Shown here piece by piece: positions 34,783 to 43,947 of a DNA stretch of 64,000 bases. Below the pieces are notes generated by a model. That model saw only the letters and a list, made by a program, of their open reading frames with translations, was not told the DNA's origin and searched no databases. Made by a program: the position numbers and the translations under genes. The stretch spans positions 62,001 to 126,000 of the forward strand of contig NZ_FRAH01000004.1 of the NCBI RefSeq assembly GCF_900142265.1, written 5' to 3'. Origin of the DNA: Anaerotignum lactatifermentans DSM 14214 (GTDB lineage: Bacteria; Bacillota; Clostridia; Lachnospirales; Anaerotignaceae). Each line of letters begins with the position of its first letter. The first letter of the stretch is position 1.

Positions 34783-36177
34783 ATGCTGCAGCAGGCAAAT
34801 TTTCTGGACGACATCATTGCTGCCATCTCCACACCACTGGGCAGCGGCGGCATCGGCATCGTCCGCATGAGCGGGAATGGCTGCATCGCTTTGGCGGACA
34901 CCATTTTCCAGGGCAAAAAGAAACTGACGGAAAAACCCAGCCACACCCTTTCCTATGGGAAGATTACCGACGGTCCCGACGGGGAAGTCATTGACGAAGT
35001 GCTGGTTTCTGTCATGAAAGCCCCCCATACCTACACAAAAGAGGACATCGTGGAAGTGAACTGTCACGGTGGTTTTTTGGTGACCCAGCGTGTCTTGCAG
35101 GCACTGCTCAACGCTGGCGCCAGACTGGCAGAACCGGGGGAATTTACAAAACGCGGCTTCCTCAACGGTCGTATCGACCTGACCCAGGCGGAAGCCATCA
35201 TTGACCTGATTCAGTCCAAAACAGAATTGTCCCGTCAGGCGGCTGTGAATCAGCTGGAAGGCAGACTGAAAACAGAAGTCCGTCAGATGCGTCAGGAAAT
35301 CATTGACATGATTGCTTCCATCGAAGCTGTCATTGACTATCCAGATTACGACATCGAAGAAGAAACTTACGATTCCATGGAGAAGGGCGCAAAGAAACTC
35401 CTTGCCCGCATGGAAAAACTGCTGGCAGGGGCAGACAGAGGGAAAATCCTTCGGGAAGGCTTGCAGACTGTTATCGTGGGCAAGCCAAACGTAGGCAAAT
35501 CCTCTCTGCTGAACTGGTTCTTGGAAGAAGACCGCGCCATTGTTACAGACATTCCCGGTACCACTCGTGATACCGTGGAGGAATATATCAACATCGACGG
35601 CATCCCCGTCAAAATCGTAGACACCGCAGGTATCCGTGAAACAGGGGACGTAGTGGAAAAAATGGGCGTGGAAAAATCCAAAGCCTATGCGGAACAGGCA
35701 GACCTGATTCTCATGATGCTGGATGCCTCCCGTCCGCTGGAAGCAGAGGATAGAGAAATTTTGTCCTTCATCGATGGAAAACACAGCATCGTTATGCTGA
35801 ATAAATCCGATTTGGAACAGAAACTTTCTCTGGAAGAACTGGAACAGTTCGTGCCAAAGGAACAGATTCTGTTCGTTTCCGTCAAAGAAAACACTGGTTT
35901 TGATGCCCTCATTGACGCCATCAAGACATTGTTCTTCAGCGGTCAGACCGCAACAGCAGATGATGTGCTGCTGGGCAATACCCGTCATAAAAATGCGCTC
36001 TATCAGGCAAAAGAAGCCATGGAACGCTGCCTTGTGACCATTGGCACCCGTATGCCCGAGGATTTCATTTCCATGGACTTGCAGGACGCCAGCCGGGCAT
36101 TAGGGGAAATCACCGGCGACGTAGCCGATGAGGAAATCATCGACCGCATCTTCACCAAATTCTGTTTGGGAAAATAA
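34783..36177 (+). CDS. mnmE: tRNA uridine-5-carboxymethylaminomethyl GTPase MnmE
   Basis: 464 residues. The N-terminal tetrahydrofolate-binding domain (GSGGIGIVRMSGNGCIALAD) is followed by a helical domain and an inserted G domain: G1 GKPNVGKSS, G3 DTAGIRETG, G4 NKSD. The C-terminus FCLGK is the usual FCIGK with the catalytic Cys. With MnmG it modifies U34 of certain tRNAs. AAAGGGG precedes the ATG. MATE lies between mnmE and mnmG, interrupting the usual pair. Confidence 0.98.
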   Translation: MLQQANFLDDIIAAISTPLGSGGIGIVRMSGNGCIALADTIFQGKKKLTEKPSHTLSYGKITDGPDGEVIDEVLVSVMKAPHTYTKEDIVEVNCHGGFLVTQRVLQALLNAGARLAEPGEFTKRGFLNGRIDLTQAEAIIDLIQSKTELSRQAAVNQLEGRLKTEVRQMRQEIIDMIASIEAVIDYPDYDIEEETYDSMEKGAKKLLARMEKLLAGADRGKILREGLQTVIVGKPNVGKSSLLNWFLEEDRAIVTDIPGTTRDTVEEYINIDGIPVKIVDTAGIRETGDVVEKMGVEKSKAYAEQADLILMMLDASRPLEAEDREILSFIDGKHSIVMLNKSDLEQKLSLEELEQFVPKEQILFVSVKENTGFDALIDAIKTLFFSGQTATADDVLLGNTRHKNALYQAKEAMERCLVTIGTRMPEDFISMDLQDASRALGEITGDVADEEIIDRIFTKFCLGK

Positions 36178-36197
36178 AGGAAAGAAGGTAGAAACAT

Positions 36198-37586
36198 ATG
36201 AACCCATCTGGACAGGATAACGTACTGGGTACGGCAAATGTCAAAACATTATTAAGACAGTTAGCCATTCCTGCTATCACCGCGCAGGTGGTCAATGTGC
36301 TTTATAATGTGGTTGACCGTATGTATATCGGGCATATTCCTGACATTGGGGCATTGGCATTAACAGGAGTAGGGGTCTGCATGCCCATTATCATGCTCAT
36401 CACAGCCTTTGCGGCGCTGGTGAGTATGGGCAGCGCCCCCCGTGCTTCCGTCCTCATGGGGAGAGGCGATAACGAAGAAGCACATTATACATTGGGCAAC
36501 AGCTTTATCATGCTCATCATCATCGCATTGATACTGACGGTATTTTTCCGCAGATTTGCAGAGCCTCTTCTCATGGCATTCGGCGCCAGTGAAAACACCA
36601 TCGGCTATGCCATGGACTATATGCGCATTTATACGCTGGGTACCATTTTCGTACAGTTTGCCTTGGGTCTGAATGCTTTCATCACCGCACAGGGCTTTGC
36701 CAAAATCAGTATGGCCACCGTTGTCATTGGTGCCATCATCAATATCGTACTTGACCCCATTTTCATTTTCGGTTTCCATATGGGGGTCAAAGGTGCGGCG
36801 CTGGCTACCATCATTTCTCAGGCGGTTTCCGCTATCTGGGTACTGCGCTTTTTGACAGGGAAGAAAACCATACTGAAACTGCAGAAAAAGTATTTCCGCC
36901 TGCGCGGCTCCGTAGTGGGACCTTGTCTGCTGCTGGGCATGTCCCCATTCATCATGCAGGCAACGGAAAGCGCCATCAGCGTTTGCTTCAATTCCTCTCT
37001 GTATCGTTATGGCAGCGACATTGCCGTAGGTGCTATGAGTATTTTGACCAGCATCATGCAGTTTTCCATGCTGCCCCTCCAGGGCTTTACCCAGGGGGCA
37101 CAGCCTATTACAGGGTATAATTTCGGCGCCGGCAACGCGGACCGTGTGCGTCAGACTTTCCGCCTGCTGCTGCGGTATTGTTTGACTTATTCTCTGATAC
37201 TGTGGGCAATCTGTATGGCGGTTCCTCGTTTGATTCCGTCTATGTTTACCAATAACGAGGAATTACTGAGTTATACCGCTTGGGCACTGCGGCATTATAT
37301 GGCACTCTCTGGCATTTTCGGCATCCAGATTGCTTGCCAGCAGACTTTCATTGCCATTGGCAACGCCAAAACATCCCTGTTCTTGGCAGTTTACAGAAAG
37401 ATTATCCTGCTCATTCCTTTGATTTATATCCTGCCTGCCATTTTGGAGCAGAAAGACAGAGCCGTTTTTCTGGCGGAACCCGTGGCAGACTTCATCGCTG
37501 TGACCACCACAGCCATTATGTTCGCTTACCAGTTTAAGAACGCCATGAAAAAACTGGAGGCTGGCAAAAAGCCCGCAGAGGCGTAA
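36198..37586 (+). CDS. MATE-family multidrug/Na+ antiporter
   Basis: 462 residues, twelve TM helices in two bundles. The start VKTLLRQLAIPAITAQVVNV and the MATE pattern in NVVDRMYIGHIPDIGALALT are typical of NorM/VmrA-type members. It probably exports cationic drugs or metabolites by ion exchange. It is inserted between mnmE and mnmG, 20 nt after mnmE with its own AGAAGG ribosome site. The substrate is unknown. Confidence 0.94.
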   Translation: MNPSGQDNVLGTANVKTLLRQLAIPAITAQVVNVLYNVVDRMYIGHIPDIGALALTGVGVCMPIIMLITAFAALVSMGSAPRASVLMGRGDNEEAHYTLGNSFIMLIIIALILTVFFRRFAEPLLMAFGASENTIGYAMDYMRIYTLGTIFVQFALGLNAFITAQGFAKISMATVVIGAIINIVLDPIFIFGFHMGVKGAALATIISQAVSAIWVLRFLTGKKTILKLQKKYFRLRGSVVGPCLLLGMSPFIMQATESAISVCFNSSLYRYGSDIAVGAMSILTSIMQFSMLPLQGFTQGAQPITGYNFGAGNADRVRQTFRLLLRYCLTYSLILWAICMAVPRLIPSMFTNNEELLSYTAWALRHYMALSGIFGIQIACQQTFIAIGNAKTSLFLAVYRKIILLIPLIYILPAILEQKDRAVFLAEPVADFIAVTTTAIMFAYQFKNAMKKLEAGKKPAEA

Positions 37587-37602
37587 AATATGTTTTTTTT
37601 TG

Positions 37603-37642
37603 GAGAAACCCTCGAAAATCCTTGCATTCCGGGGGTTTTTCT
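37603..37642 (+). terminator. Terminator after the MATE gene
   Basis: GAGAAACCC / GGGTTTTTCTC hairpin with T5 in the right arm. A TACAAT at 37650 or so could be the -10 of mnmG. Confidence 0.75.
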
Positions 37643-37708
37643 CATAAAATGGTACAATGGAAATTCATGTGGAAGTAAATAAACTCCAAATAGAGGTGAA
37701 AATAGATC

Positions 37709-39589
37709 ATGTACGAAGCAGAAACCATAGATATTGCCGTTGTGGGCGGCGGTCATGCAGGCTGTGAAGCCGCATTGGCAACAGCCAGACTGGGTATGGA
37801 AACGGTGATGTTTGCCATCAGTCTGGACAGCATTGCCATGATGCCCTGCAACCCCTCCATCGGCGGCAGCTCCAAAGGCCATCTTGTCCGCGAAATCGAC
37901 GCATTGGGCGGCGAAATGGGCAAGAATATCGATAAGACCTATATCCAGACCAAAATGCTCAATACAGGCAAAGGTCCCGCTGTGTACTCTCTGCGGGCAC
38001 AGGCGGACAAAACAAGATACCATGAGGAAATGAAACATACCTTGGAGAAAACCCCTCATCTGCGCATCAAGCAGGCGGAAATCTCCGAAATCCTCATGGA
38101 AGACAATAAGGTGGTAGGCGTTGTCACTGCCAGCGGTGCCATTTACCGCTGTAAAGCGGCTGTGCTCTGCATGGGCACTTATATGAAAAGCCGCTGCCTG
38201 ACAGGGGACTGCATCACCGAAAGCGGACCCAATAACCTGATGCCTGCTACAAAACTGAGCCAGAATTTGCTGGATATGGGCATCCGTCTGTTCCGTTTCA
38301 AAACAGGCACACCTGCCCGTATGAACCGGAACTCTCTGGACTTCAGCAAAATGCAGCCCCAGTACGGCGACCCTGATATCGTGCCTTTCTCCTTTGAAAA
38401 CACACCGGAAGGCATCGCCAGAGAACAGGATTTGTGCTGGCTCACTTACACCAACGAAAAGACCCATCAGGTCATCCGGGACAATCTCCATCGTTCTCCC
38501 TTGTTTGGCGGCTTGATTGAAGGCACAGGTCCTCGTTATTGCCCGTCCATCGAGGATAAAGTGGTGCGTTTTGCCGATAAGGAACGCCACCAGCTCTTCG
38601 TAGAGCCGGAAGGGGAAAACACCGAAGAAATGTATATTCAGGGTATGTCTTCCTCTTTGCCGGAGGATGTGCAGATTGCCATGTACCGTACCATTCCCGG
38701 TCTGGAAAACTGCGAAATCACCCGTTTTGCATATGCCATTGAGTATGACTGTATCGACGCTACCCAGCTGAAGCTTTCTCTGGAATTTAAGGACTATCAC
38801 GGTCTCTTTTCCGCTGGTCAGTTCAATGGCTCCTCCGGCTACGAAGAAGCGGCTGCACAGGGGCTTATGGGCGGTATCAACGCCGTTCGTTATATCCAGC
38901 AGAAAGAACCCATCATCTTGCAGCGTTCCGACGGTTATATCGGCGTCCTCATTGACGACCTCATCAGCAAAGGCAGCAAAGAGCCTTACCGTATGATGAC
39001 ATCCCGTGCGGAATTCCGTCTGCTTCTCCGTCAGGATAACGCAGACCAGCGTCTGACTCCCATCGGTCATGAAATCGGTTTGATTTCCGATGAACGTTAT
39101 GAAGCATTGCTGGAAAAAGAACGCCAGACAGAAGCGGAAATCGAAAGGGTGAAAGCCCTGACCATCACCCCTGCCAAAGAAACACTGGAACTGTTGGAAC
39201 AGTACGGCAGTACCCCCATCAAGTCCGGTTTCAAACTGGCAGACCTTATCAAACGTCCCGAACTGGATTATGAAAAACTGGCGCCCTTGGATAAGGAACG
39301 CCCCGAATTGCCTGCCCCTGTACGGGAACAGGTGAATATCCAGATCAAATACGAAGGCTATATCAGCCAGCAGCTCAAACAGGTGGAACAGTTCAAGAAA
39401 CTGGAAAACCGTCTGCTGCCGGAAGATTTGGACTACGAAACCATTCAGGGGCTTCGACTGGAAGCCCGTCAAAAACTCAATGCCATTCGTCCCCGTTCCA
39501 TGGGTCACGCTTCCCGTATCACAGGCGTTTCCCCGGCGGACATTTCCGTTCTGCTCATTTATATGGAACAGCACAAACGTAATGGCTGA
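37709..39589 (+). CDS. mnmG: tRNA uridine-5-carboxymethylaminomethyl modification enzyme MnmG
   Basis: 626 residues. FAD-binding [19 protein letters not shown] is at 7-25. MnmG signatures are [17 protein letters not shown] at 52-68 and [12 protein letters not shown] in variant form ([15 protein letters not shown]). The C-terminal MnmE-interacting helical domain ends [18 protein letters not shown]. It uses FAD, glycine/ammonium and methylene-THF with MnmE to modify tRNA wobble uridine. It heads a run mnmG-hypothetical-rsmG with short gaps. Confidence 0.98.
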   Translation: MYEAETIDIAVVGGGHAGCEAALATARLGMETVMFAISLDSIAMMPCNPSIGGSSKGHLVREIDALGGEMGKNIDKTYIQTKMLNTGKGPAVYSLRAQADKTRYHEEMKHTLEKTPHLRIKQAEISEILMEDNKVVGVVTASGAIYRCKAAVLCMGTYMKSRCLTGDCITESGPNNLMPATKLSQNLLDMGIRLFRFKTGTPARMNRNSLDFSKMQPQYGDPDIVPFSFENTPEGIAREQDLCWLTYTNEKTHQVIRDNLHRSPLFGGLIEGTGPRYCPSIEDKVVRFADKERHQLFVEPEGENTEEMYIQGMSSSLPEDVQIAMYRTIPGLENCEITRFAYAIEYDCIDATQLKLSLEFKDYHGLFSAGQFNGSSGYEEAAAQGLMGGINAVRYIQQKEPIILQRSDGYIGVLIDDLISKGSKEPYRMMTSRAEFRLLLRQDNADQRLTPIGHEIGLISDERYEALLEKERQTEAEIERVKALTITPAKETLELLEQYGSTPIKSGFKLADLIKRPELDYEKLAPLDKERPELPAPVREQVNIQIKYEGYISQQLKQVEQFKKLENRLLPEDLDYETIQGLRLEARQKLNAIRPRSMGHASRITGVSPADISVLLIYMEQHKRNG

Positions 39590-39611
39590 GAAATGAAGGA
39601 GGGGAAGAAAT

Positions 39612-40034
39612 ATGTTCTTTCTTTCATGGAACGGCAAACCCATGCCGAAACCACAGGGCAGGAAACTGTTTCTGCCCGTCAATCATAAAGCCTTTCGGCT
39701 GGAGGATGCGGTGCTTTCCGCAAGGAAATCCCCGTTTTTCTCTCTGGTCAGCCCAAAAGGCACACTCCTTGCCTTTCTCCATGCCCTGAAACAGGAGGGC
39801 ACAGAGGAAGCGAGAGGGTATTTGTCCAGCGCCATCAGCGGTGCGGACTTGGAAGAAATCAAAGGGGTTTTTGCCCATGCGGAAAAATATCGCTTTTTCG
39901 TGAAGGAAACAGGGGAGCGTATGCGTACCCTGTCCCTTGCGGCGGCGGGAGAAAAGGAAGTCATTTCCGTCGGCATGGTGGCAGAGCCTGACGACTTTGG
40001 CAAATGGAAAATCTATTGTATCGAAAAGGAGTAG
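39612..40034 (+). CDS. Hypothetical protein between mnmG and rsmG
   Basis: 140 residues, no TM, no signal peptide. AAGGAGGGG precedes the ATG. It starts MFFLSWNGKPMPKPQGRKLF, is basic at the N-terminus and continues with a mixed alpha-beta pattern (RFFVKETGERMRTLSLAAAG). No domain recognised. It sits 22 nt after mnmG and 3 nt before rsmG, so it is translated with both; a role in RNA modification is only suggested by this position. Confidence 0.7.
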   Translation: MFFLSWNGKPMPKPQGRKLFLPVNHKAFRLEDAVLSARKSPFFSLVSPKGTLLAFLHALKQEGTEEARGYLSSAISGADLEEIKGVFAHAEKYRFFVKETGERMRTLSLAAAGEKEVISVGMVAEPDDFGKWKIYCIEKE

Positions 40035-40037
40035 CTT

Positions 40038-40757
40038 ATGGAACATAAGGTATTGTTACAGGAAAGCTGTGAAAAAATGGGCGTGACCCTGACAGAAGAA
40101 ATGGCATCACAGTTTATGACATATCTGTCCCTGCTGCTGGAATGGAATGAGAAAATGAACCTCACCGCCATTACAGACAAAAAAGACGTGGTGCAGAAAC
40201 ACTTTGTGGATTGCCTGAGCATCCTGCCCCATTTGTCATTGACCGGACAGGAAAAGATCATCGACGTAGGTACAGGGGCAGGTTTCCCCGGTATCCCCGT
40301 GAAAATTGCCTGTCCTCAGGTAGAAATGACCCTGCTGGACTCTTTGCAGAAACGCATTGGCTTTCTGGAAGAAGTGGGCAGTCAGCTCCATCTTTCCGGT
40401 GTAATTTATGTTCATAGCCGGGCGGAAGATGGCGGTCAGAACCCTGATTATCGGGAACAGTTCGACCTGTGCGTGTCCAGAGCCGTGGCAAATCTGGCAG
40501 TCCTTGCGGAATTCTGCCTGCCTTTCGTGAAAGTAGGCGGCAGACTGGCGGCACTGAAAGGTCCTGATGCCCTCAGAGAAATCGACGAAGCCCAAGGCGC
40601 CCTGAAAAAACTGGGGGGCAAAGTGGCAGAAGTCATGGATGTGGAAATCCCTTTCACAGACCTACAGCATAAACTGGTCATCATCGAAAAGACCGCGCCT
40701 ACACCCAAGGCATACCCCAGAAAAGCAGGAAAAATCAATAAAAACCCACTGAAATAA
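40038..40757 (+). CDS. rsmG: 16S rRNA (guanine527-N7)-methyltransferase RsmG
   Basis: 239 residues. SAM-binding motif VGTGAGFPGIPVKIACP near 75-91; N-terminal LLLEWNEKMNLTAITD and later SRAVANLAVLAEFCLP are RsmG hallmarks. It methylates G527 in the 530 loop of 16S rRNA, the site linked with low-level streptomycin resistance when lost. Standard position after mnmG. Confidence 0.97.
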   Translation: MEHKVLLQESCEKMGVTLTEEMASQFMTYLSLLLEWNEKMNLTAITDKKDVVQKHFVDCLSILPHLSLTGQEKIIDVGTGAGFPGIPVKIACPQVEMTLLDSLQKRIGFLEEVGSQLHLSGVIYVHSRAEDGGQNPDYREQFDLCVSRAVANLAVLAEFCLPFVKVGGRLAALKGPDALREIDEAQGALKKLGGKVAEVMDVEIPFTDLQHKLVIIEKTAPTPKAYPRKAGKINKNPLK

Positions 40758-40788
40758 GAAAATGCAATCAAAAAATTAAAATGATGTT

Positions 40789-40819
40789 GACAGGGTGTCG
40801 ACTTTTTCGGCACCCTGTG
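40789..40819 (-). repeat. Family 1 hairpin, minimal copy C (reverse orientation)
   Basis: The 31-nt segment is the reverse complement of the first hairpin of the family 1 elements (arms GGGTGCCGA / TCGACACCC with AAAAG loop). It sits after rsmG as the first of two tandem hairpins. Confidence 0.65.
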
Positions 40820-40857
40820 AAAAAAGCAGGCTTTCTGTCGAGAGTCTGCTTTTTTTG
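40820..40857 (+). terminator. Terminator after rsmG
   Basis: Arms AAGCAGGCTTTC / GAGAGTCTGCTT (one G-T pair) followed by TTTTTTT. Confidence 0.8.
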
Positions 40858-40982
40858 TTGTACGGTTTTTGAGGATGGGTAATCCTTCTGTGCTAAAATG
40901 TGGAAAAAGGGAGTTTGCTGCTGTCTGGAACAGAAAAAAAACCCCTTTTTACAGACTTTGGCAGAACAGAAGGAGTGTTTGT

Positions 40983-41813
40983 ATGGAAGTATTGAAATTT
41001 CCCGAAATGCGGTTGAAAAAAGATGCGGTGGTATACCAGATTCCCATAGAAAAAATCCGTTCCAATCCCTATCAGCCCCGACGCTATTTCCAGCGGGCAG
41101 CACTGGAGGAGCTTTCCGCCTCCATCCGGGAGTATGGCATTTTGCAGCCCTTAACGGTGCGGAAAATGAGCGGCGGTTCTTATGAATTGGTAGCGGGGGA
41201 GCGCAGGCTTCGGGCTGCGGAACTGGCTGGGCTGGAAACGGTGCCGTGTCTGCTGGTGCAGGTCAATGAGTATGACAGCGCCATGCTGGCGTTATTGGAG
41301 AATATCCAGCGGCAGAATCTGTCTTTTCTGGAGGAAGCGGAAGGCTATCGGAATTTGATGGAGGACTATGGTTTGACACAGGAAGAATTGGCTTCTAAGC
41401 TCTCCAAAAGCCAGTCTTTCATTGCCAATAAACTGCGGATACTGAAACTGGAAGACCCCTTGAAGCGGCTTTTAGTAGAAAATAACTTCACGGAACGTCA
41501 CGCCCGTGCACTGCTGAAACTGCCAGATGAAGAAACCAGAACGGTGGTGCTGGAGCAGATGATCCGGGAGGAATTGAACGTCCGCAAGACAGAAGAATTG
41601 GTGGCAGATACCTTGGAGAAAATGCGTGCCAAAGCCATGGCGGAGAAACAGGAACAGAAAGAAAAACGCTGTGTCACGGATTTCCGCCTGTTTACCAATA
41701 CCATCAAACAGTCTGTGGAGGTCATCCGCCGGGCAGGAGTGGATGTGGTTTATGAGGATGAGGAACAGGAAGATGGGTGCCAGATCACCATTCGGATTCG
41801 GAAGAAAGAGTGA
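40983..41813 (+). CDS. noc: ParB/Noc-family DNA-binding protein, probably nucleoid occlusion protein
   Basis: 276 residues from the ATG at 40983, with AAGGAG upstream; a longer reading to 40869 crosses the terminator region and is not used. ParB N-terminal CTPase/box: SNPYQPRRYFQRAALEELSA, GERRLRAAELAGL. The HTH is LTQEELASKLSKSQSFIANK. The position right after rsmG is that of Noc in Bacillus; a second ParB with ParA lies at 52.5 kb. The N-terminus EVLKFPEMRLKKDAVVYQIP has an amphipathic feel that could serve membrane binding, but this is not certain. Confidence 0.85.
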   Translation: MEVLKFPEMRLKKDAVVYQIPIEKIRSNPYQPRRYFQRAALEELSASIREYGILQPLTVRKMSGGSYELVAGERRLRAAELAGLETVPCLLVQVNEYDSAMLALLENIQRQNLSFLEEAEGYRNLMEDYGLTQEELASKLSKSQSFIANKLRILKLEDPLKRLLVENNFTERHARALLKLPDEETRTVVLEQMIREELNVRKTEELVADTLEKMRAKAMAEKQEQKEKRCVTDFRLFTNTIKQSVEVIRRAGVDVVYEDEEQEDGCQITIRIRKKE

Positions 41814-42249
41814 TAGGGAAAAGCGCTAAGCTGCTGTTTTTGGCACAGCGCACGGTGTAAGCGGTGCCCCCTGTTTCTTTTTCCAGATAGTAAATGATTC
41901 CATGGCTTTGGCTGACCATATAGCGGTTGCGGGCATAAAAACAGCCGGGGTAGTAGGTTTCAGATAGATAAGTCAGGCTGTTTGCCTTTGCCGCTATTTC
42001 TTTCCACATGGACGGCAGGTAGTGATAGGGAAAAACAATTTCCAGTTGGATTTCGGGATAGGTATTTTGATGTGCCAAGAGGGTTTTTGCCGCCAAAAAG
42101 TCAAATCCTTTTGCGCCTCCGCAGAGAAAACGGCGATACCCTTTTTCTATGCAGTCAGCAATGATTTTGTGCAGTTCTTTTTCCAGAAGGGGGATTTTTT
42201 TGGGATATAGTTCTCTGTGCCCAGAAAAACAGCATGTTTTTGTTTTCAA
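41785..42249 (-). CDS. SLOG/DUF1273-like (YpsA-type) protein
   Basis: 154 residues from a TTG at 42249, chosen because GAGGTG lies 5-6 nt upstream; a GTG at 42258 overlaps that ribosome site. It starts TCCFSGHRELY, keeps the CGGAKGFDFLAAKTLL nucleotide/loop motif of the Rossmann-like SLOG fold (DUF1273), and ends YLEKETGGTAYTVRCAKN. Members probably bind NAD- or nucleotide-derived ligands; YpsA is linked to cell division and stress in Bacillus. The 3' end overlaps noc by 29 bp in convergent orientation. It diverges from the HTH gene. Confidence 0.8.
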   Translation of the reverse strand: MKTKTCCFSGHRELYPKKIPLLEKELHKIIADCIEKGYRRFLCGGAKGFDFLAAKTLLAHQNTYPEIQLEIVFPYHYLPSMWKEIAAKANSLTYLSETYYPGCFYARNRYMVSQSHGIIYYLEKETGGTAYTVRCAKNSSLALFPITLSSESEW

Positions 42250-42380
42250 TGAAATCACCTCATATTTATAGTAACTATTTATATAGTGATAATCAATAAT
42301 TAAAATAGAATAGATTACGATATAAATGGATATAGATTTTTAGAGAAGATATAGATAGCATAGTCCTAGAGGTGAAGCAT

Positions 42381-42629
42381 ATGGAAGAAAAGTCCATTTT
42401 GATACAGCGGAAATACGGCGCCGTCCGTCTGCGTTTGGCAGAGATCATGGACAGCCGTGGTATGACCCGCAACCAACTGAGCCGTTTGACAGGCACCCGC
42501 TATGAAGTCATCCACAAGTGGTATGGCGGCAAGGTGGAAAAACTGGATCTGGATGTTTTGGCACGGATTTGCTATGTGCTGGATTGTGAAGTTTCTGACC
42601 TGTTGGTTTATGAAGAAGCGGAAGAATAA
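42381..42629 (+). CDS. Small helix-turn-helix regulator (Cro/CI, YozG-like)
   Basis: 82 residues from the ATG at 42381, with AGAGGTG upstream. HTH: VRLRLAEIMDSRGMTRNQLS, RLTGTRYEVIHKWYGG, then LDVLARICYVLDCEVSDLLV. It is a stand-alone DNA-binding domain of the YozG type. It may regulate itself or the divergent SLOG gene across a 131-bp AT-rich gap. Confidence 0.88.
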   Translation: MEEKSILIQRKYGAVRLRLAEIMDSRGMTRNQLSRLTGTRYEVIHKWYGGKVEKLDLDVLARICYVLDCEVSDLLVYEEAEE

Positions 42630-42636
42630 TAAACGT

Positions 42637-42675
42637 AAGCCGGTATATTTTCATGGAAGAACACCGGCTTTTTTA
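42637..42675 (+). terminator. Terminator of the HTH gene
   Basis: AAGCCGGT / ACCGGCTT hairpin with T6. Confidence 0.85.
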
Positions 42676-42842
42676 TTTATTTTCTTCAGAAAATATGAAG
42701 TTTTTTATTTACATAATATAAAGAATATGATTTGGATTACAGAAGGGTGTGTCTTTGACATGCGGACACATTCTAATGAACAATCACCACATTACTTGAT
42801 TTCTGGGGCAGTTTTCAGAGGAAAATAATGCCAATAAAAACA

Positions 42843-42907
42843 GGAAAGCCGGAATCCTTTTTATGCAAGGAATCCGGCTATATTTGTTTTCTTATGATAC
42901 AGCCCCC
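42843..42907 (+). repeat. Family 2 hairpin repeat
   Basis: AAAGCCGGAATCCTT / AAGGAATCCGGC hairpin, then GTTTTCTTATGATACAGCCCCC. The latter is the inverted match of GGGGCTGCTTCATAAGAAAAC at 14821. It lies after the thioesterase gene (minus strand) and could end its transcript. Confidence 0.65.
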
Positions 42908-42912
42908 AAAAA

Positions 42913-43395
42913 TCAGATGGGACTGTCAAAAGTCTGATGGAGTTTCATATAGGAAGCGGAAGCCGTAGCTGCCAGAATGTTGTCACGTTCCAGCCAAGCT
43001 TCTGCTGTCATGCTGTGGATGGTTCTGCCCAGATGGGACATCTGCACTTTGTAATGGATGACGTCGTTGGGCATAACGGGCTTCAAGAATGTGGTATGGA
43101 TGGTCACTGTGGAAACCATATGCTGTTTTGCGAAATAATGGGACAGCAGACCAAAGGACACATCAAAGTTTGTTGCCATAATGCCGCCGTGGAGCCCTTT
43201 TTCCGGGTTCAGCTGCCAATCCTCTACGGTAAAGGCAAACTCTGCAGACTTTTCTTCGAAATTGCATGCCACCAGTCTGGGTTTGAGCAGTTTTAAAACG
43301 CTGTCTTTCAGCAACGGAAATTCCGGGTCAGAAAGCTGACTGAGCCATGCTTCCATATTCTCCTGTGAGGAGGTTTCTTCGCTTAAGTAGATCAT
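42913..43395 (-). CDS. PaaI-like hotdog thioesterase, paralogue 1
   Basis: 160 residues, hotdog fold. The motif LHGGIMATNFDVSFGLLSHY near 68-87 corresponds to the HGG(x)nD(x)3G helix of PaaI thioesterases, with the likely catalytic Asp. It would hydrolyse an acyl-CoA in the cytoplasm. It is 21 nt downstream of a close paralogue, suggesting a heteromer or duplicated enzyme. The substrate is unknown. Confidence 0.88.
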   Translation of the reverse strand: MIYLSEETSSQENMEAWLSQLSDPEFPLLKDSVLKLLKPRLVACNFEEKSAEFAFTVEDWQLNPEKGLHGGIMATNFDVSFGLLSHYFAKQHMVSTVTIHTTFLKPVMPNDVIHYKVQMSHLGRTIHSMTAEAWLERDNILAATASASYMKLHQTFDSPI

Positions 43396-43416
43396 AGGTC
43401 GATTCCTTTCTTTTGT

Positions 43417-43899
43417 TTAGATTTCTGTTTTGACTTTATGGTGGAGAATCTTGAATGTGGCTGTTGCAGTGGCAGCCAGTTCTCCTGTGCTTTTCAGATA
43501 TACTTTTCCTTCCAGTGTCACAAGACTGCGGCCGAAGGACTTGATTTTGCTGTGGAACACCATGGTATCGCCCATACGGATGGGGCGAACAAACGTGGAG
43601 GACAGGCTGACGGTGGTCAGCACATTGGGGTATGCGTAGTAATGGCAGAGCATCCCCAAAGAGGTGTCAAAACCAGTGATGATGATGCCGCCGTGGACCA
43701 TGCTCTGGGGGTTCAGTTCCCATTCCAGCGCTTCATATTCCATCACGGCTTCTCCTGCCTGAAAATCGCAGGATACGAATTTGGGTTCCAGTTTGGCAAT
43801 GGCGCCTTCCCGCAGACGGGAAGAATTGGGGGTCACTGCCTGATGGTACCATTCTTCCATTTGGGTCTGTGACAGACCGGGCAGTTCATTGAAGTTCAA
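43417..43899 (-). CDS. PaaI-like hotdog thioesterase, paralogue 2
   Basis: 160 residues, same length as its neighbour and alignable end to end: MVHGGIIITGFDTSLGMLCHYY carries HGG and Asp. The start MNFNELPGLSQTQMEEWYHQ shares the helical N-terminus. GGAAAGGATG precedes the ATG. With its paralogue and the upstream alpha/beta hydrolase it forms a three-gene minus-strand unit. Confidence 0.88.
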   Translation of the reverse strand: MNFNELPGLSQTQMEEWYHQAVTPNSSRLREGAIAKLEPKFVSCDFQAGEAVMEYEALEWELNPQSMVHGGIIITGFDTSLGMLCHYYAYPNVLTTVSLSSTFVRPIRMGDTMVFHSKIKSFGRSLVTLEGKVYLKSTGELAATATATFKILHHKVKTEI

Positions 43900-43947
43900 A
43901 TCAAAAACATCCTTTCCATTCCTTTTTTCCTTTGTTGGTCTGAAGGC

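Noticed and set aside
37526-39682. 718-codon minus-strand frame across mnmG
   Set aside because: Antisense of a certain gene; composition as expected for a shadow frame.
42728-42829. 33-codon frame MIWITEGCVFDMRTH after the HTH gene
   Set aside because: No ribosome site and no conserved feature.
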